Below are positions 19,301-28,728 of a stretch of DNA of 64,000 nucleotides, in pieces. Made by a program: the position numbers and the translations under genes. Each line of letters begins with the position of its first letter. Position 1 is the stretch's first letter. The stretch comes from JBQTII01 sp052387905 (lineage in GTDB: Bacteria > Actinomycetota > Actinomycetes > Sporichthyales > Sporichthyaceae), in contig JBQTIR010000030.1 in NCBI GenBank assembly GCA_052387905.1, positions 4,997-68,996 on the forward strand, written 5' to 3'. Under the pieces are notes generated by a model that did no database searches, was not told the origin of the DNA, and saw nothing but the letters and a program-made list of their open reading frames with translations.

Positions 19301-22300
19301 GCCAGGCGCCATCGCCGTGATCGCCGACCTGCACGAAGCGGCGTGCTTGCGCCAAGGCTGCCCTGGGCGGCTGCGTCGAGCTCCCCGAGGTGAGGACTAC
19401 TACCGCCGCCTCTACGCGGGTGGGGACATGCGCCGAGTGGTAGCCCGGGAACACACCTCGTTGCTGCCCGACGCCGAGCGACTGCTGGTGGAAGAGGGGT
19501 TCAAGCACGGAGCGGGGCCGGACTCGCCCAACGTGCTCGCCGCGACTCCCACCCTCGAACTCGGAATCGATATCGGCGACCTGTCCACGGTCCTGCTCGC
19601 CTCGCTCCCGCGCAGCGTTGCCGCCTACGTCCAGCGGATCGGCCGCGCCGGGAGATTGACTGGCAACGCCTTGGTGATCGCTTTCGCGCGCGGACGCGGA
19701 CTCAGCGCACAACGCCTTGCCGCCCCGCTGTCGATGATCGACGGGGATGTCCGTCCGCCGGCCACCTACCTGGATGCGATGGAAATCCTCCAGCGCCAGT
19801 ACGTTGCCTGGTTGTTCGACCGGAGGTCCCGCGAATCCGCCGCGACCCGGCGTTCTGACCCGCGCAATGCCGCGGCCCTATTCGCTGACGGGTGGGAGAA
19901 GGACACCGTTCTCGGGGACCTCCTGAACGCGGCGGTGGAGAACGCAAGCAGCCTGACCGACGAGTTCCTTGCTCTGTTCGGTTCGCTGGTTCGGCCTGAC
20001 ACTGCCGAGGCGTTGCGTGGGTGGGCCGGAGCCGGCGCAGCACCCGACGAGGTCGTGGGTATCCAGGGGCTGGTGCACCGGGCGGTCCGTGGGTATCACG
20101 CCGAAGTCGACGAGCTGCGGCACCGGGAGCAAACCCTGGCCGATCGGATCCCCGAGCTGGAGGCAGCTGCGGCATCCGCGTTGGCGACGGTCGACGATAT
20201 GCGTGACCTCAAATTGGCGCGCTCCGAACTTCGCTATGTCCGCAAACGCCGCGGTGCCTTGGAGGTCCAACCGTGGATTGCCGCGTTGGAGCAACGCAGC
20301 GTCCTGCCGAACTACCGGTTGCTCGATGACCGGGTGTTCCTCGACGTCACCCTCCGCTGGGTAGACCCCGACACCGACGAGTTGCAGGAGGAGCCGCGTA
20401 GTTACGACCGCGGCAGCCCGCTTGCCCTCACCGAATGGGCACCCGGGGCAACGTTCTATGCCCAGGGCGTCGCCGTGCGCATCGACGCGCTCGACGTTGG
20501 CACGGACCTGGATTCCGTGCTGGAACTTTGGCGGATGTGCGCGCATTGCGGCGCCGCCCATGTCACCCGCGTCGCCTCACCCCAGGATGCGGCGCACCCC
20601 GCGCCTGCGTGCTGTCCCCGCTGCGGGGATCCTGCGATCGCCGACACCGGCCAGGTTGTGCCCGTGGTGCCGCTGGCCCGGGTCTCGGCGCAGATTCGTC
20701 GCGACGAGGCCGCGATCACCGACGCTCGCGATGAGCGGGACAGCCTCGGTTTCAACGTCGTGTCGGCCGCCGACATCGATCCGGATGCGGTCACCGACGC
20801 CTGGCAACTGCGCGGCTACCCCTTCGGGGCCGAGTACGTCCGAGCCGCGACCATCCGGTGGGTCAACCTCGGACGCCGGGGGGCCTCCGGCGCCGACAGG
20901 ATTCTGGCTGGGCGTCAGATTCATGCCCCGCTGTTCACCGTCTGCCCGGGCTGTGGCGTCGTGCCGGCCGCACAGGGCCGCGACCCCGTGCAGGCCCGGC
21001 ACCGGGCCTGGTGCCCGCACCGCAAGGAGATCTCCGCGCCGTGGCGGGAGGTCGCGTTGGGCCGGACGCTGCGTACCCAGGCTGTCCGGCTGCTCGTCCC
21101 CCCGCAGTTTGCACTCGACGCCTTCGCCGCCCCGTCGTTCCGCACTGCCCTCCTTCTGGGCCTGCGCGAGATCCTCGGCGGCGACCCCGATCACCTCGCG
21201 ATCCTTGAGGTCCAAGCGCCGGTCGAGGGTCAAGACCGCCTCGCTCTGCTGCTGCACGACGTCGTTCCAGGAGGGACGGGGTACCTCGCCGACTTCGCCC
21301 GCCCCGATCGGGTCCGAGAGCTGCTCCACGCCGCCTACGAGTCGGTGCGCGCGTGCCCGTGCGGCGACCGCGACGTCCTCGCTTGTCCGTCTTGCCTGCT
21401 GCCGTTCGCCCGTGCCGCTGAGGTTCCCTACGTCTCCCGAGCCCGAGCAGAACAGCTGCTCGCCGACATCCTCACGGAACCGGTCGCTGCAGAGGGGGGT
21501 AGCCCGATCTGGAGGGACTGGAACGTCGATTCGCTGCGGTCCGTGGTCGACATTCCGGCACCCTCCCCGGAGTCCCACCTCGAACAGCGCTTCCGAACAG
21601 CTTTCCTCGGCGCGTTGAAAGCGCGCGGCGCGACCATTACCGAGAAGCCACAATTAGCTGGGTCCGTCGCCCAGATCGGGATGCCCGGGTCGCGCTTCCG
21701 TCGCTGGACGTTACGGCCGCAGGTCCTTGTCGCGGGATGCAAGCCGGACTTCGAGCTGCTCAGCGACGATCCGGCGATCCCCGCGGTCTACGTCTTCACC
21801 GACGGCAGGCGCTGGCACGCCACCGCCGCGACCAACAGGGTCGCCGACGACGCCGTCAAACGGGCGGGACTTCGCACCGCGGGCCACTTGGTCTGGGCCG
21901 TGACCGCCGATGACCTGACTGTCTTCGAAGCGATCCGCGCGGGGCAGCAGATGGCGCCACCGCGATGCTCCGCCTGGTTCGGCCCGCAGATCCGCGAGCG
22001 ACTCACCGGATTGCGCAACGCCGACACCCCTGTCGTGCCGGCCGGATCGATTAACGATGACCTTCTCGCTGCCGATGCCGTTACCCAGCTTGTGAGCTGG
22101 GTAACCGATCCGAACCCGGATGGTTGGCGGCGCCTGGCAACCGGCCTCCCGCTGGCCTTCATCGCCGCCCCCGACGGCACGTGGGCCCGCCACCAACTGC
22201 CCGCGGTCGCCCGAGCACTGCTCACCGGCGGGCCTGCGCCGGACCACGCGGTCGACGGGCTACCGACCTGGTCCTGGCGTACTCACCACCTGGTATTCGC

Positions 22301-22841
22301 GGCCACCTCGCCCACACCGCCAGCGGCCTTCGACGCGAGCACCAGCCTTGTACTGGACGACTCCGACGACGCGCTGACGACAGCGGAGGGCGAGGCGGCC
22401 TGGCGGATCTGGCTCGGGTTGTCCAATGTGCTCGGGCATGCCAGCACCCGGCTCGTGGACGCGCGCACCGCCGGCATGGAGCCGGGACCAGCTCCCGACC
22501 TGGCCTATCTCACGACGCCGGGGTCGCAGCAGGTGATGATCGAGATCGACGTCCCACCGCGATGGCGGCGTCTGCTGGACGCGGCGATCGACGACCGCGA
22601 GCGCCACCTGCTCCATGCCTTGGCGCAGGAGACCCGTCAACTCCCGGAACAGGGATACGAGTTGCCGGACGGTACGCCGCTGGACCTTGCCTGGCCGGAT
22701 CTCGGCATCGCCGTCATATTCGACGCCGACCCGGGTGGGGTCTACGGCGCGATCCGCCGGATGGGCTGGCGGGTACTGGGACCCGACCTGACCGGCCTGC
22801 TCGACCTCCTACCCGCCGATTCCGCGATGGGAACTTCCTGA
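16320..22841 (+). CDS. Giant DEAD/DEAH helicase with DUF1998-type C-terminus (MrfA/DruE-like; possible DrmA-DrmB fusion)
   Basis: At 2173 residues this is the longest gene in the window. The first motor lobe has TTGTGSGKTEAFLIP (about residues 102-116) and LDEFHTYDGAQGTD (about 234-247); the second has LELGIDIGDL and YVQRIGRAGR (about 1080-1112). The C-terminal part carries LLLHDVVPGGTGYL (about 1643-1656) and CPCGDRDVLACPSC (about 1678-1691), typical of the DUF1998 zinc region of MrfA/YprA helicases. Further CxxC pairs occur near residues 528, 630 and 1407-1440. DUF1998 helicases are central to Druantia (DruE) and DISARM (separate DrmA and DrmB). A GTG start follows a 60-base gap. It overlaps the next gene by one base. 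It probably translocates on or unwinds invading DNA. Confidence 0.85.
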   Translation: MNAPLLPSLQAAELRRSITDYLATTFALTDDDVRAALQAFLMHPERGIFRGPYARLRLPFAPAVQDWQRDLDWSPVGFTPHTHQAAAWARLSSKHRRPLPTLVTTGTGSGKTEAFLIPVLDHVRRARAAGQVGIKALILYPMNALANDQAGRLARTIAGDERLAGVSAGLYTGEEQAQRTKVTKDGLITSREFMRDDPPDILLTNYKMLDQLLLRAADVRLWTGAGESLTYLVLDEFHTYDGAQGTDVAMLLRRLGSALGLSRTDAPLGDVTPVATSATLGGGSNEAFDAMRQFAATVFGLPFDSNEMFGQASVIRETRVSGEEWLAAVGHHGEAERYRERPRATAGALARAIRAAAQEDDSPVRAAEALLAALVDRAESAGDGGEQTALGQHDAARLRASDALPAVLARLPLTRELLAACSRPTGLADVAGQVLPDDASPDRADGILAVEAYLALLSLARAQAGDAAGRSLLGVDTQLWVREVSRVDRAVATTPAFRWSDDGAHVAGQATTDNSDAGAELYLPALYCRHCGRAGWGAMKAGPTGNSLDPTAAARAASRSGDRLFRALIHAPGEAAAVARGTGTVIAELRFLDPRSLELHTASGADLDDELRVPVLTNWDDDAAARREECPSCNARDAIRFLGSSISTLTSVALAALFGSPHLETEEKKSLLFTDSVQDAAYLAGFVQSRSHTLSLRAAVHEVVPGEPLSLPELSEAIRAYAVDPVRRYRLVPPALSERDRFRPYWSEQGTTKERRAAQLAVGRRLDFDLALEFGLNSRTGRTLELTGSVVAEVDLGSTDTVFRAAQAAIRAAREQHTLSDDLDAAAADGPQDPDRRLRAWVRGVLERMRTQGGIAHPWLDSYLDDDGNRWFLTGGRGHRAEEGLPAFSRGRPAPTFPTSKSIEDRLDGFTALSSWYARWAERQLRVTPRDGALLTRALFERATQAGWVTAVSTRGGATVYRLPSDRILVGLPDPASLAAGDHAVRCDVCRTLTPGAIAVIADLHEAACLRQGCPGRLRRAPRGEDYYRRLYAGGDMRRVVAREHTSLLPDAERLLVEEGFKHGAGPDSPNVLAATPTLELGIDIGDLSTVLLASLPRSVAAYVQRIGRAGRLTGNALVIAFARGRGLSAQRLAAPLSMIDGDVRPPATYLDAMEILQRQYVAWLFDRRSRESAATRRSDPRNAAALFADGWEKDTVLGDLLNAAVENASSLTDEFLALFGSLVRPDTAEALRGWAGAGAAPDEVVGIQGLVHRAVRGYHAEVDELRHREQTLADRIPELEAAAASALATVDDMRDLKLARSELRYVRKRRGALEVQPWIAALEQRSVLPNYRLLDDRVFLDVTLRWVDPDTDELQEEPRSYDRGSPLALTEWAPGATFYAQGVAVRIDALDVGTDLDSVLELWRMCAHCGAAHVTRVASPQDAAHPAPACCPRCGDPAIADTGQVVPVVPLARVSAQIRRDEAAITDARDERDSLGFNVVSAADIDPDAVTDAWQLRGYPFGAEYVRAATIRWVNLGRRGASGADRILAGRQIHAPLFTVCPGCGVVPAAQGRDPVQARHRAWCPHRKEISAPWREVALGRTLRTQAVRLLVPPQFALDAFAAPSFRTALLLGLREILGGDPDHLAILEVQAPVEGQDRLALLLHDVVPGGTGYLADFARPDRVRELLHAAYESVRACPCGDRDVLACPSCLLPFARAAEVPYVSRARAEQLLADILTEPVAAEGGSPIWRDWNVDSLRSVVDIPAPSPESHLEQRFRTAFLGALKARGATITEKPQLAGSVAQIGMPGSRFRRWTLRPQVLVAGCKPDFELLSDDPAIPAVYVFTDGRRWHATAATNRVADDAVKRAGLRTAGHLVWAVTADDLTVFEAIRAGQQMAPPRCSAWFGPQIRERLTGLRNADTPVVPAGSINDDLLAADAVTQLVSWVTDPNPDGWRRLATGLPLAFIAAPDGTWARHQLPAVARALLTGGPAPDHAVDGLPTWSWRTHHLVFAATSPTPPAAFDASTSLVLDDSDDALTTAEGEAAWRIWLGLSNVLGHASTRLVDARTAGMEPGPAPDLAYLTTPGSQQVMIEIDVPPRWRRLLDAAIDDRERHLLHALAQETRQLPEQGYELPDGTPLDLAWPDLGIAVIFDADPGGVYGAIRRMGWRVLGPDLTGLLDLLPADSAMGTS

Positions 22842-25099
22842 TGGGCATCACGCTGTCCCGCGAGTTCGCCAAGTCCCTGGATCTCGACGGGTCGCTTAAG
22901 CAACGGGCCTGGGACTTCACCGTCAAAGTCATGACTGACCCGACAGCGCCGGGACTGCACATCGAACCGATCAAAGGTTCCCGCGACCCACGGGTGCGCA
23001 CCGGCCGCGTCAATGACAACTACCGGGCCGTCATGTTCCTCGTGCGCGAGGGGGAGGACCCCGAATTCGTCCTCGCCGCGATCAAGAAGCACGACGAGGC
23101 GAACGCTCTTGCTGAACGCATCATGCTGCGGGTCAACCCCATCAGTGGCGTTCTCGAACTTGACTCGGACCCGGAGCCGGCACCCGACGCCGCTGCGGCA
23201 TCCACCATTGCTCCCCGAAATCACGACATCACCGCCACTGGGCCGCTCGCCCCGTTCGACCCGGCCGAGCTCGAAGCGGTGGGCATTAACCCCCGCGTGG
23301 CCGCCGCCGCGGTCGCCGCAGCAACCGAGGACGCGTTACTGCATGTCGCCGGCCAAGCACCGCCCTGGCAAGGGGAGGTGCTGGTCTGTATCGCCACCGG
23401 TATGTCCATCCAGGACGCGCTGCAAAGCCTGAGTCTTGCAGCGGCCCTCCCTGGCGAACGCGACGCCGACGATGACGAAGGCGAGGCGGAAATCGAAGCC
23501 GCCGAGGACGCCGTCGAGCGCGCTCTTGCCCTGCCCGCATCGCAGATGGAGTTCGTCCGGATCAGCAGCGACGACGAGCTTCGTCGAATCCTCGAAGGGA
23601 CATTCGCCCAATGGCGGGTGTTCCTCCACCCCGAACAGCGGCGCTACGTGCGCGGCCGGTTCAACGGCGCCTTCCGGCTGGGTGGTGGCGCTGGCACCGG
23701 CAAGACTGTGGTGGCGCTGCACAGAGCTCGGCATTTGGCCGAGCGGCCCGACGTCCGGGTAATCCTTACAACGTTCACCACCACGCTCGCGGATAACCTC
23801 TCGCGAGATCTACGTGTGCTTGACCCCCAGTCCCTGCTGGCTGCCAGCCTCGGCGAACCTGGCGTCCTGGTCCGCGGAATCGACAAGGTCGCCCTCGCCG
23901 TCCTCAGCGCCGTTGGTTCGGAGGTTCGCGCCGAGGCGTCGGCGGGACTGAGCGCGGGCGGCGGTTCACTTACTCCGCTGGACGATCAACAGAACCGGTC
24001 TTTGTGGGTCGAGGCCGCCAAGCAAGGTGGCCTGACGGGTGATCTCGCCTCGCCGACGTTCCTTGCCTCCGAATACCGGACCATCTTCTTGGGCAACGAC
24101 GTCCGGACTCGCGAGGCCTACCTGAAAGTCCCCCGTCCGGGACGCGGGACCCGTCTCAACCGCGCCGAGCGTCTCGCCGTCTGGCAGGCCGTTGAGGTCT
24201 ACCGTCGGCGTCTCGCATTGGAGCAGTCCGCGAGTTTCGCCGAGATCGCGCTGGTGGCTGCGCGGGCAGCGGACCTGCACGCTGACCGGACCGGTCTGCG
24301 GTTCGCGAACCACGTGATCGTTGACGAAGCCCAAGACCTCAACCCAGGCCATTGGCGGCTGCTGCGATCCCTCGTCGCGGAGGGACCGGACGACCTGTTC
24401 ATCTCCGAGGACTCCCACCAGCGGATCTACGGCGAGAAGGTCACGCTGTCCCGGTTCGGGATTGCCGTCCGGGGGAGATCGCGCAGACTCACCCTCAACT
24501 ACCGGACCACCGCCGAGAACCTGCAGTTCGCCCTCGGCATCCTCCGCGGCGTCGACGTCACCGACATTGATGGCGAAGCGGATTCCACAGACGGGTACCG
24601 CTCGGCGATGTGGGGGCCGGCGCCTCAGCTCTGCCGTTGCGATTCGTTGAGCGACGAGCTCGACACCGTGGCCGAGATCGTGGCTGGGTGGCTCGCGGAG
24701 AAGAACAATGATGGCGAAAACGTCGTCGAGCCCGGATCTATCGGCATCCTCGCCCGCAACGCGAAGGACCGCGATCTAGCCGCGCAAGGCCTGCGCGATC
24801 GCGCCCTGCGCGCGCACGTCGTCGCCGGCTCCGACACCGGTCGTTCTGATGCTCCGCGTCTGATGACGATGCACCGGGCCAAGGGTCTGGAGTTCAGCCG
24901 GGTGATCCTGTTCCGTACTGATGCCGCTGCGATGCCCTCGGAATGGGCGTTGAAGGACACCGCGGCGGACGAACGGCAGGACATCCTCGACCGGGAACGA
25001 TTCCTGCTCTACGTCGCCGCTTCACGTGCCCGCGACCTGCTCGTTGTGACCTGGCACGGCGAGCGATCGCCGTTCCTGCCCACCACCTCAGCCACCTAA
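22841..25099 (+). CDS. RelE/ParE-like domain fused to a UvrD/Rep-type helicase
   Basis: The first 100 residues or so (SREFAKSLDLDGSLKQRAW, IKGSRDPRVRTGRVNDNYRA, then a beta strand) look like a RelE/YoeB-type nuclease or plasmid-stabilisation fold. After an acidic linker comes a superfamily 1 helicase: GGGAGTGKTVVAL (about residues 282-294), VIVDEAQDLNP (about 491-501), LTLNYRTTAENL and MTMHRAKGLEF. The 752-residue ATG start overlaps the stop of the giant helicase by one base, so the two are coupled. The family fusion suggests a helicase that delivers a nuclease to unwound nucleic acid. Whether the RelE-like part keeps catalytic residues cannot be decided from sequence alone. Confidence 0.75.
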   Translation: MGITLSREFAKSLDLDGSLKQRAWDFTVKVMTDPTAPGLHIEPIKGSRDPRVRTGRVNDNYRAVMFLVREGEDPEFVLAAIKKHDEANALAERIMLRVNPISGVLELDSDPEPAPDAAAASTIAPRNHDITATGPLAPFDPAELEAVGINPRVAAAAVAAATEDALLHVAGQAPPWQGEVLVCIATGMSIQDALQSLSLAAALPGERDADDDEGEAEIEAAEDAVERALALPASQMEFVRISSDDELRRILEGTFAQWRVFLHPEQRRYVRGRFNGAFRLGGGAGTGKTVVALHRARHLAERPDVRVILTTFTTTLADNLSRDLRVLDPQSLLAASLGEPGVLVRGIDKVALAVLSAVGSEVRAEASAGLSAGGGSLTPLDDQQNRSLWVEAAKQGGLTGDLASPTFLASEYRTIFLGNDVRTREAYLKVPRPGRGTRLNRAERLAVWQAVEVYRRRLALEQSASFAEIALVAARAADLHADRTGLRFANHVIVDEAQDLNPGHWRLLRSLVAEGPDDLFISEDSHQRIYGEKVTLSRFGIAVRGRSRRLTLNYRTTAENLQFALGILRGVDVTDIDGEADSTDGYRSAMWGPAPQLCRCDSLSDELDTVAEIVAGWLAEKNNDGENVVEPGSIGILARNAKDRDLAAQGLRDRALRAHVVAGSDTGRSDAPRLMTMHRAKGLEFSRVILFRTDAAAMPSEWALKDTAADERQDILDRERFLLYVAASRARDLLVVTWHGERSPFLPTTSAT

Positions 25100-25644
25100 T
25101 CTCGATCCACCGAGGGCTCAAGCCTGTCGGTGGCGACACACACCGCACCCCACCCAGCGGAATGATCACCACCCCAGGTGGAGCCGGAATTCATGCATAA
25201 CGGCGGTCGCAGTGGGGTTAGTTCAGGTGACCACACGTAGGCGGATGGTCACGGGGTGCTTCCGGCCGTCCGTGGTGCGTGGTGCCTTGGAGGTGCCGAT
25301 GGTTCCGACGATGTGCATGGACGAGGCCGCTGCAGGCCGCCCCTTGCGGTCAAATGCGGCAACACTTTTCGACTGCTACTTCTTCGACCTCGACATCAAG
25401 CTTGGGCGCACGCCGGTGCCCACTCGTTCCGGACGACCTGCGTGCGCCTCAACCGTTGACCCGCCGCCCAACGCCGGATGCCGACCCGACGGGCGGGCTG
25501 ACCCCGGCGGAGGAGCGGACACGACCGTGCCTGATCCGTCAAGCTCGCCACCTCGCGTGCCGATGAACAAGCGGATGCTGGCCCACCGCCAGGTTCAGCC
25601 CGCCGGCCTTGGGCGAGGCCGGTACGCGCTTTTCGGGGGGACCG
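25100..25644 (+). other. 545-base gap inside the defence block; no confident gene
   Basis: This is the largest gene-free stretch of the block and divides it into two transcription groups. A stem of about 12 bp with a short loop (25107-25133, CCACCGAGGGCT paired with AGCCTGTCGGTGG, one bulge) just after the helicase stop may be a terminator. The rest contains short open frames without family features or ribosome-binding sites. A promoter for the downstream SNF2-sacsin pair is expected here, but I could not identify a convincing -10/-35 pair. Confidence 0.5.
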
Positions 25645-28600
25645 ATGTTCACCATTGGCCAGCTGGTCTCACTGCGCGCTGACGCGGGTGAGGTGGGCTC
25701 GATCGTGGCCGAGCTCGCCGACGTGGATGGAGTCGCCCGGTACCGCGTGTTCCACGGGATCGGTCGACAACGCGAGTATTCCGCCGACCAGCTGCTCCCG
25801 GTCAGCGCCGCCGTCGGCGAGGCGTCGGCGGACCTGGGCGAGTTCCAAGCTCGGCTAACGGCGGCGCGACTGCGGCAGCCGACCGACGACCAACTCGGGT
25901 CACTGGGGTCGGCCCGAATCGATTTCAACCCCTTCCAGTACCGCCCGGTATTGCGCCTACTACGTGCCGATGAGCCGCGGTTGCTGATCGCCGATGACGT
26001 CGGCGTGGGCAAGACGATCGAGGCCGGCCTGATACTCAAGGAGCTGGCGTCGCGCCGTCCGTTGGAGCGCGTGCTCATCGCGTGTCCGAAGTCGCTGACG
26101 TCGAAGTGGCGCACCGAGATGCGCACCAAGTTCGACGAAACCTTCCGGATCCTGACTTCTGAAGGGCTCAAGTACTGCCTCCGCGAGACAAACGCGGGCG
26201 GCGTCTGGCCGGAGGAGTACCGGCGCTGCATCGTGCATTACGAACTGCTCCGTCTGGAGCGTTACCTCAACGGCGCCGATGACAAGCGCGGGCGCGTGCG
26301 CGGCTTGACGGAACTGGAGCCGCCGCCCTTCTTCGACCTGGTGATCGCGGACGAGGCGCACCATATGCGCAATCCGGCAAGCAACGTCCACGCGGTGGCG
26401 CAGTTTCTGGCCGATAACAGCGAAGCGCTCGTGCTCCTCTCAGCGACGCCGATCCAACTGCGGCGCCGCGACCTCCACACGTTGGTACGCCTGCTGCGGC
26501 CGCTCCTCTACCCAGACCTTGCGTCCCTGGACTTGGCACTCGAGCCGAACAAGTTCCTCACTCGCGCAAGCCGCGCACTGCGGACCGGTGACGTCGACGC
26601 AGAGAACCGGGCGACCTTGCAGGGGCATCTCGCGGAGGCGGTCGCTACGCCGTGGGGTCGGACCACCATCGGGGTGGATCCGAGGTTCCAGGAGCTCGCC
26701 CGCCGGCTCGACGACCCGAGAACGCTCGAGGTCGGCGAGCGGGTGCGAGCCGCCCGGACGATCGAAGAACTGCACGCGCTCGCGCACTTGATGAACCGCA
26801 CCCGCCGGCGCGACATCACCACGTTCACCGTTCGCGAACCGGTGACGTGCAGCGTCGCCTTCACTGCTGGCCAAAAGGCGGCGTACGAGCGCCTGCTGGA
26901 GCTGCGGGCAGAGCAACTTCGGGAGCGGCATTCCAACGCAGTGGCGAAGCTCCTCCTCGACAGCCTGGAACGCCAGGCGTCCAGCTGCTTGCCGGCGTTG
27001 CTAGCCGCCCTCGGGCCGGACGCCGCTGCCGAATTTCGCCTTGAGGACTACGCGGATACGCCCGAGGACTGGGACGGCAACCTCGACGAGGACACGATGG
27101 CCCGACTCACCAAACATCCGTTGCACGGCCACCCAGACCTTGCTGGGCTGCTGAGAACGGCAGGTCGGGAGGACCCCAAGTTCGACACCTTGCGCCAGAT
27201 CGTGGGCACCGCCGTGGACGGGGCCGGCCCCGGCAAGGTGTTGGTGTTCTCATTCTTCCTGCACACCCTCGCGTACCTGCGCGCTCGCTTGCAGGCAGCC
27301 GGCATCCGCGTTGGCGTGGTCAGCGGCAAGGTCGACGAAACCGACCGTCAGGCCCTCCGGGACCGCTTCGCGCTCCCGCGCGACAGCCCCGGCGCGATCG
27401 ATGTCCTGCTCTCCAGCGAGGTCGGTTGCGAAGGCTTGGACTACCAGTTCTGCGACCGACTGGTGAACTACGACATCCCGTGGAACCCGATGCGGGTGGA
27501 GCAGCGCATCGGCCGCATCGACCGCTACGGGCAAGCAAGCCCGAAGGTGATGATCTACAACTTCGTCACGCCCGGCACCGTCGAAGAGCGTGTGTGGAAC
27601 CGCTGCTTCGAGCGCCTCGGCATATTCCGGGATGCGATCGGCGACATCGACGGAGTTCTTGGCGAGCTGGTGCAAACCCTTACCGAGATCTCCCTCGACC
27701 CCGCGCTCACTGCTGCCCAGCAGGAGGAGCGCGCTCGCCAGGAGGTCGACAACGCCGAGCGACGACTAGCTGAGGAGTCCGCGCTGGAGGATGCCAGCCA
27801 TGAACTGCTCGGCTGGGACGAAAGCCTGATGCAGGACTTCCAGGCTCTGCAGGACACCGGCCAGTGCGTAAGCCCTGCGCAGTTGCTCGCCCTCGTCCGG
27901 CGCTTCCTCGATCGACCAGACGTGCAAGCCGCCGTCACCGGAGACGAGGCCGGCACCCTGCAAGTGAAGGGTCCCAAGGCCGCGCGGGCCGCTATCGCGG
28001 CCCGGATCTCCGGCCTACCGGGCACGAAGATGAGCGACGCGCTCCGGGAATGGCTGAGCGGCGACGGTGGCGCATACCGCCTGTGCCTCGATGGGACGGG
28101 TGACGCCCAACGGCTTGTCGACCTGCTCACCGCGGAGCATCCGCTTGTCGCCGCGGCGGTCGCGGATCTGGCTCCCGCGCAAGGCGAAGAGCTCGTCCTT
28201 CGCGCGGTGGCAACCGATCCCGGACTGCGACCCGGCCGCTATGCGTTTAGCTGGGAGATTTGGCGGGTTCACGCCGTGCGCCCCCAGGTACGGACCGTGC
28301 TCATTGCGGTTGACGAGCGTTCCGGTGAGGCTGCCCCCGACGTCGAGGCGCGCCTGATGGCGCTGCTCACCGACGACACGGGTCGGCTGACCGCGACCGA
28401 CGGCGGGTCCGGACCGTCAGCTGAGGCGGACCACCGGGCGGAGCGGTTGCGTCGCCAGGAACTGGTGGAAGCGGAGGCGACGAACGCGGTCCACCTGGCG
28501 CGCCGACGTGAGGCCTGGACAGCGCAGTACACGCGGCAGCGAGCCGCGCTGGAAGCTTTGCTGGCCACCGTGTCCGAAGGGCGAATCGCCCGCATGAATG

Positions 28601-28728
28601 CCGGGCGTATCGCGCGCCTCGACGCGGAGAACGTAGCCCGGATGAACGAGTTCGCCGGTCGAACCGTCGTCGATATCTATCGCCACCGCATGGCTTACGG
28701 GGTCCTGGAGGTTCGCAGTGGCGACTGA
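25645..28728 (+). CDS. SNF2-family helicase with N-terminal small beta domain
   Basis: The ATG at 25645 follows a run of Gs that may act as the ribosome-binding site. Residues 1-55 (FTIGQLVSLRADAGEVGSIV, YRVFHGIGRQREYSADQLLPV) resemble a Tudor- or SH3-like barrel. The motor follows: ADDVGVGKTIEAGL (about 113-126), VIADEAHHMRN (about 233-243), VLLSATPIQL, and the second lobe SSEVGCEGLDY to IGRIDRYGQ (about 590-630). The last 300 residues are charged and largely helical. It overlaps the sacsin-type ATPase gene by 11 bases, so the two products probably work together. It differs clearly from the SNF2 proteins at 6480 and 45284. A DNA translocase role is inferred. Confidence 0.8.
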   Translation: MFTIGQLVSLRADAGEVGSIVAELADVDGVARYRVFHGIGRQREYSADQLLPVSAAVGEASADLGEFQARLTAARLRQPTDDQLGSLGSARIDFNPFQYRPVLRLLRADEPRLLIADDVGVGKTIEAGLILKELASRRPLERVLIACPKSLTSKWRTEMRTKFDETFRILTSEGLKYCLRETNAGGVWPEEYRRCIVHYELLRLERYLNGADDKRGRVRGLTELEPPPFFDLVIADEAHHMRNPASNVHAVAQFLADNSEALVLLSATPIQLRRRDLHTLVRLLRPLLYPDLASLDLALEPNKFLTRASRALRTGDVDAENRATLQGHLAEAVATPWGRTTIGVDPRFQELARRLDDPRTLEVGERVRAARTIEELHALAHLMNRTRRRDITTFTVREPVTCSVAFTAGQKAAYERLLELRAEQLRERHSNAVAKLLLDSLERQASSCLPALLAALGPDAAAEFRLEDYADTPEDWDGNLDEDTMARLTKHPLHGHPDLAGLLRTAGREDPKFDTLRQIVGTAVDGAGPGKVLVFSFFLHTLAYLRARLQAAGIRVGVVSGKVDETDRQALRDRFALPRDSPGAIDVLLSSEVGCEGLDYQFCDRLVNYDIPWNPMRVEQRIGRIDRYGQASPKVMIYNFVTPGTVEERVWNRCFERLGIFRDAIGDIDGVLGELVQTLTEISLDPALTAAQQEERARQEVDNAERRLAEESALEDASHELLGWDESLMQDFQALQDTGQCVSPAQLLALVRRFLDRPDVQAAVTGDEAGTLQVKGPKAARAAIAARISGLPGTKMSDALREWLSGDGGAYRLCLDGTGDAQRLVDLLTAEHPLVAAAVADLAPAQGEELVLRAVATDPGLRPGRYAFSWEIWRVHAVRPQVRTVLIAVDERSGEAAPDVEARLMALLTDDTGRLTATDGGSGPSAEADHRAERLRRQELVEAEATNAVHLARRREAWTAQYTRQRAALEALLATVSEGRIARMNAGRIARLDAENVARMNEFAGRTVVDIYRHRMAYGVLEVRSGD

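Noticed and set aside
6480..25099. Assignment of the block as a complete BREX system
   Set aside because: PglZ, BrxC, BrxA and BrxB are not present, and the helicase and methyltransferase alone do not define BREX.
25212..25682. A 156-residue open frame in the gap before the second SNF2 helicase
   Set aside because: It has proline/arginine-rich composition, no ribosome-binding site and overlaps the well-supported helicase start.
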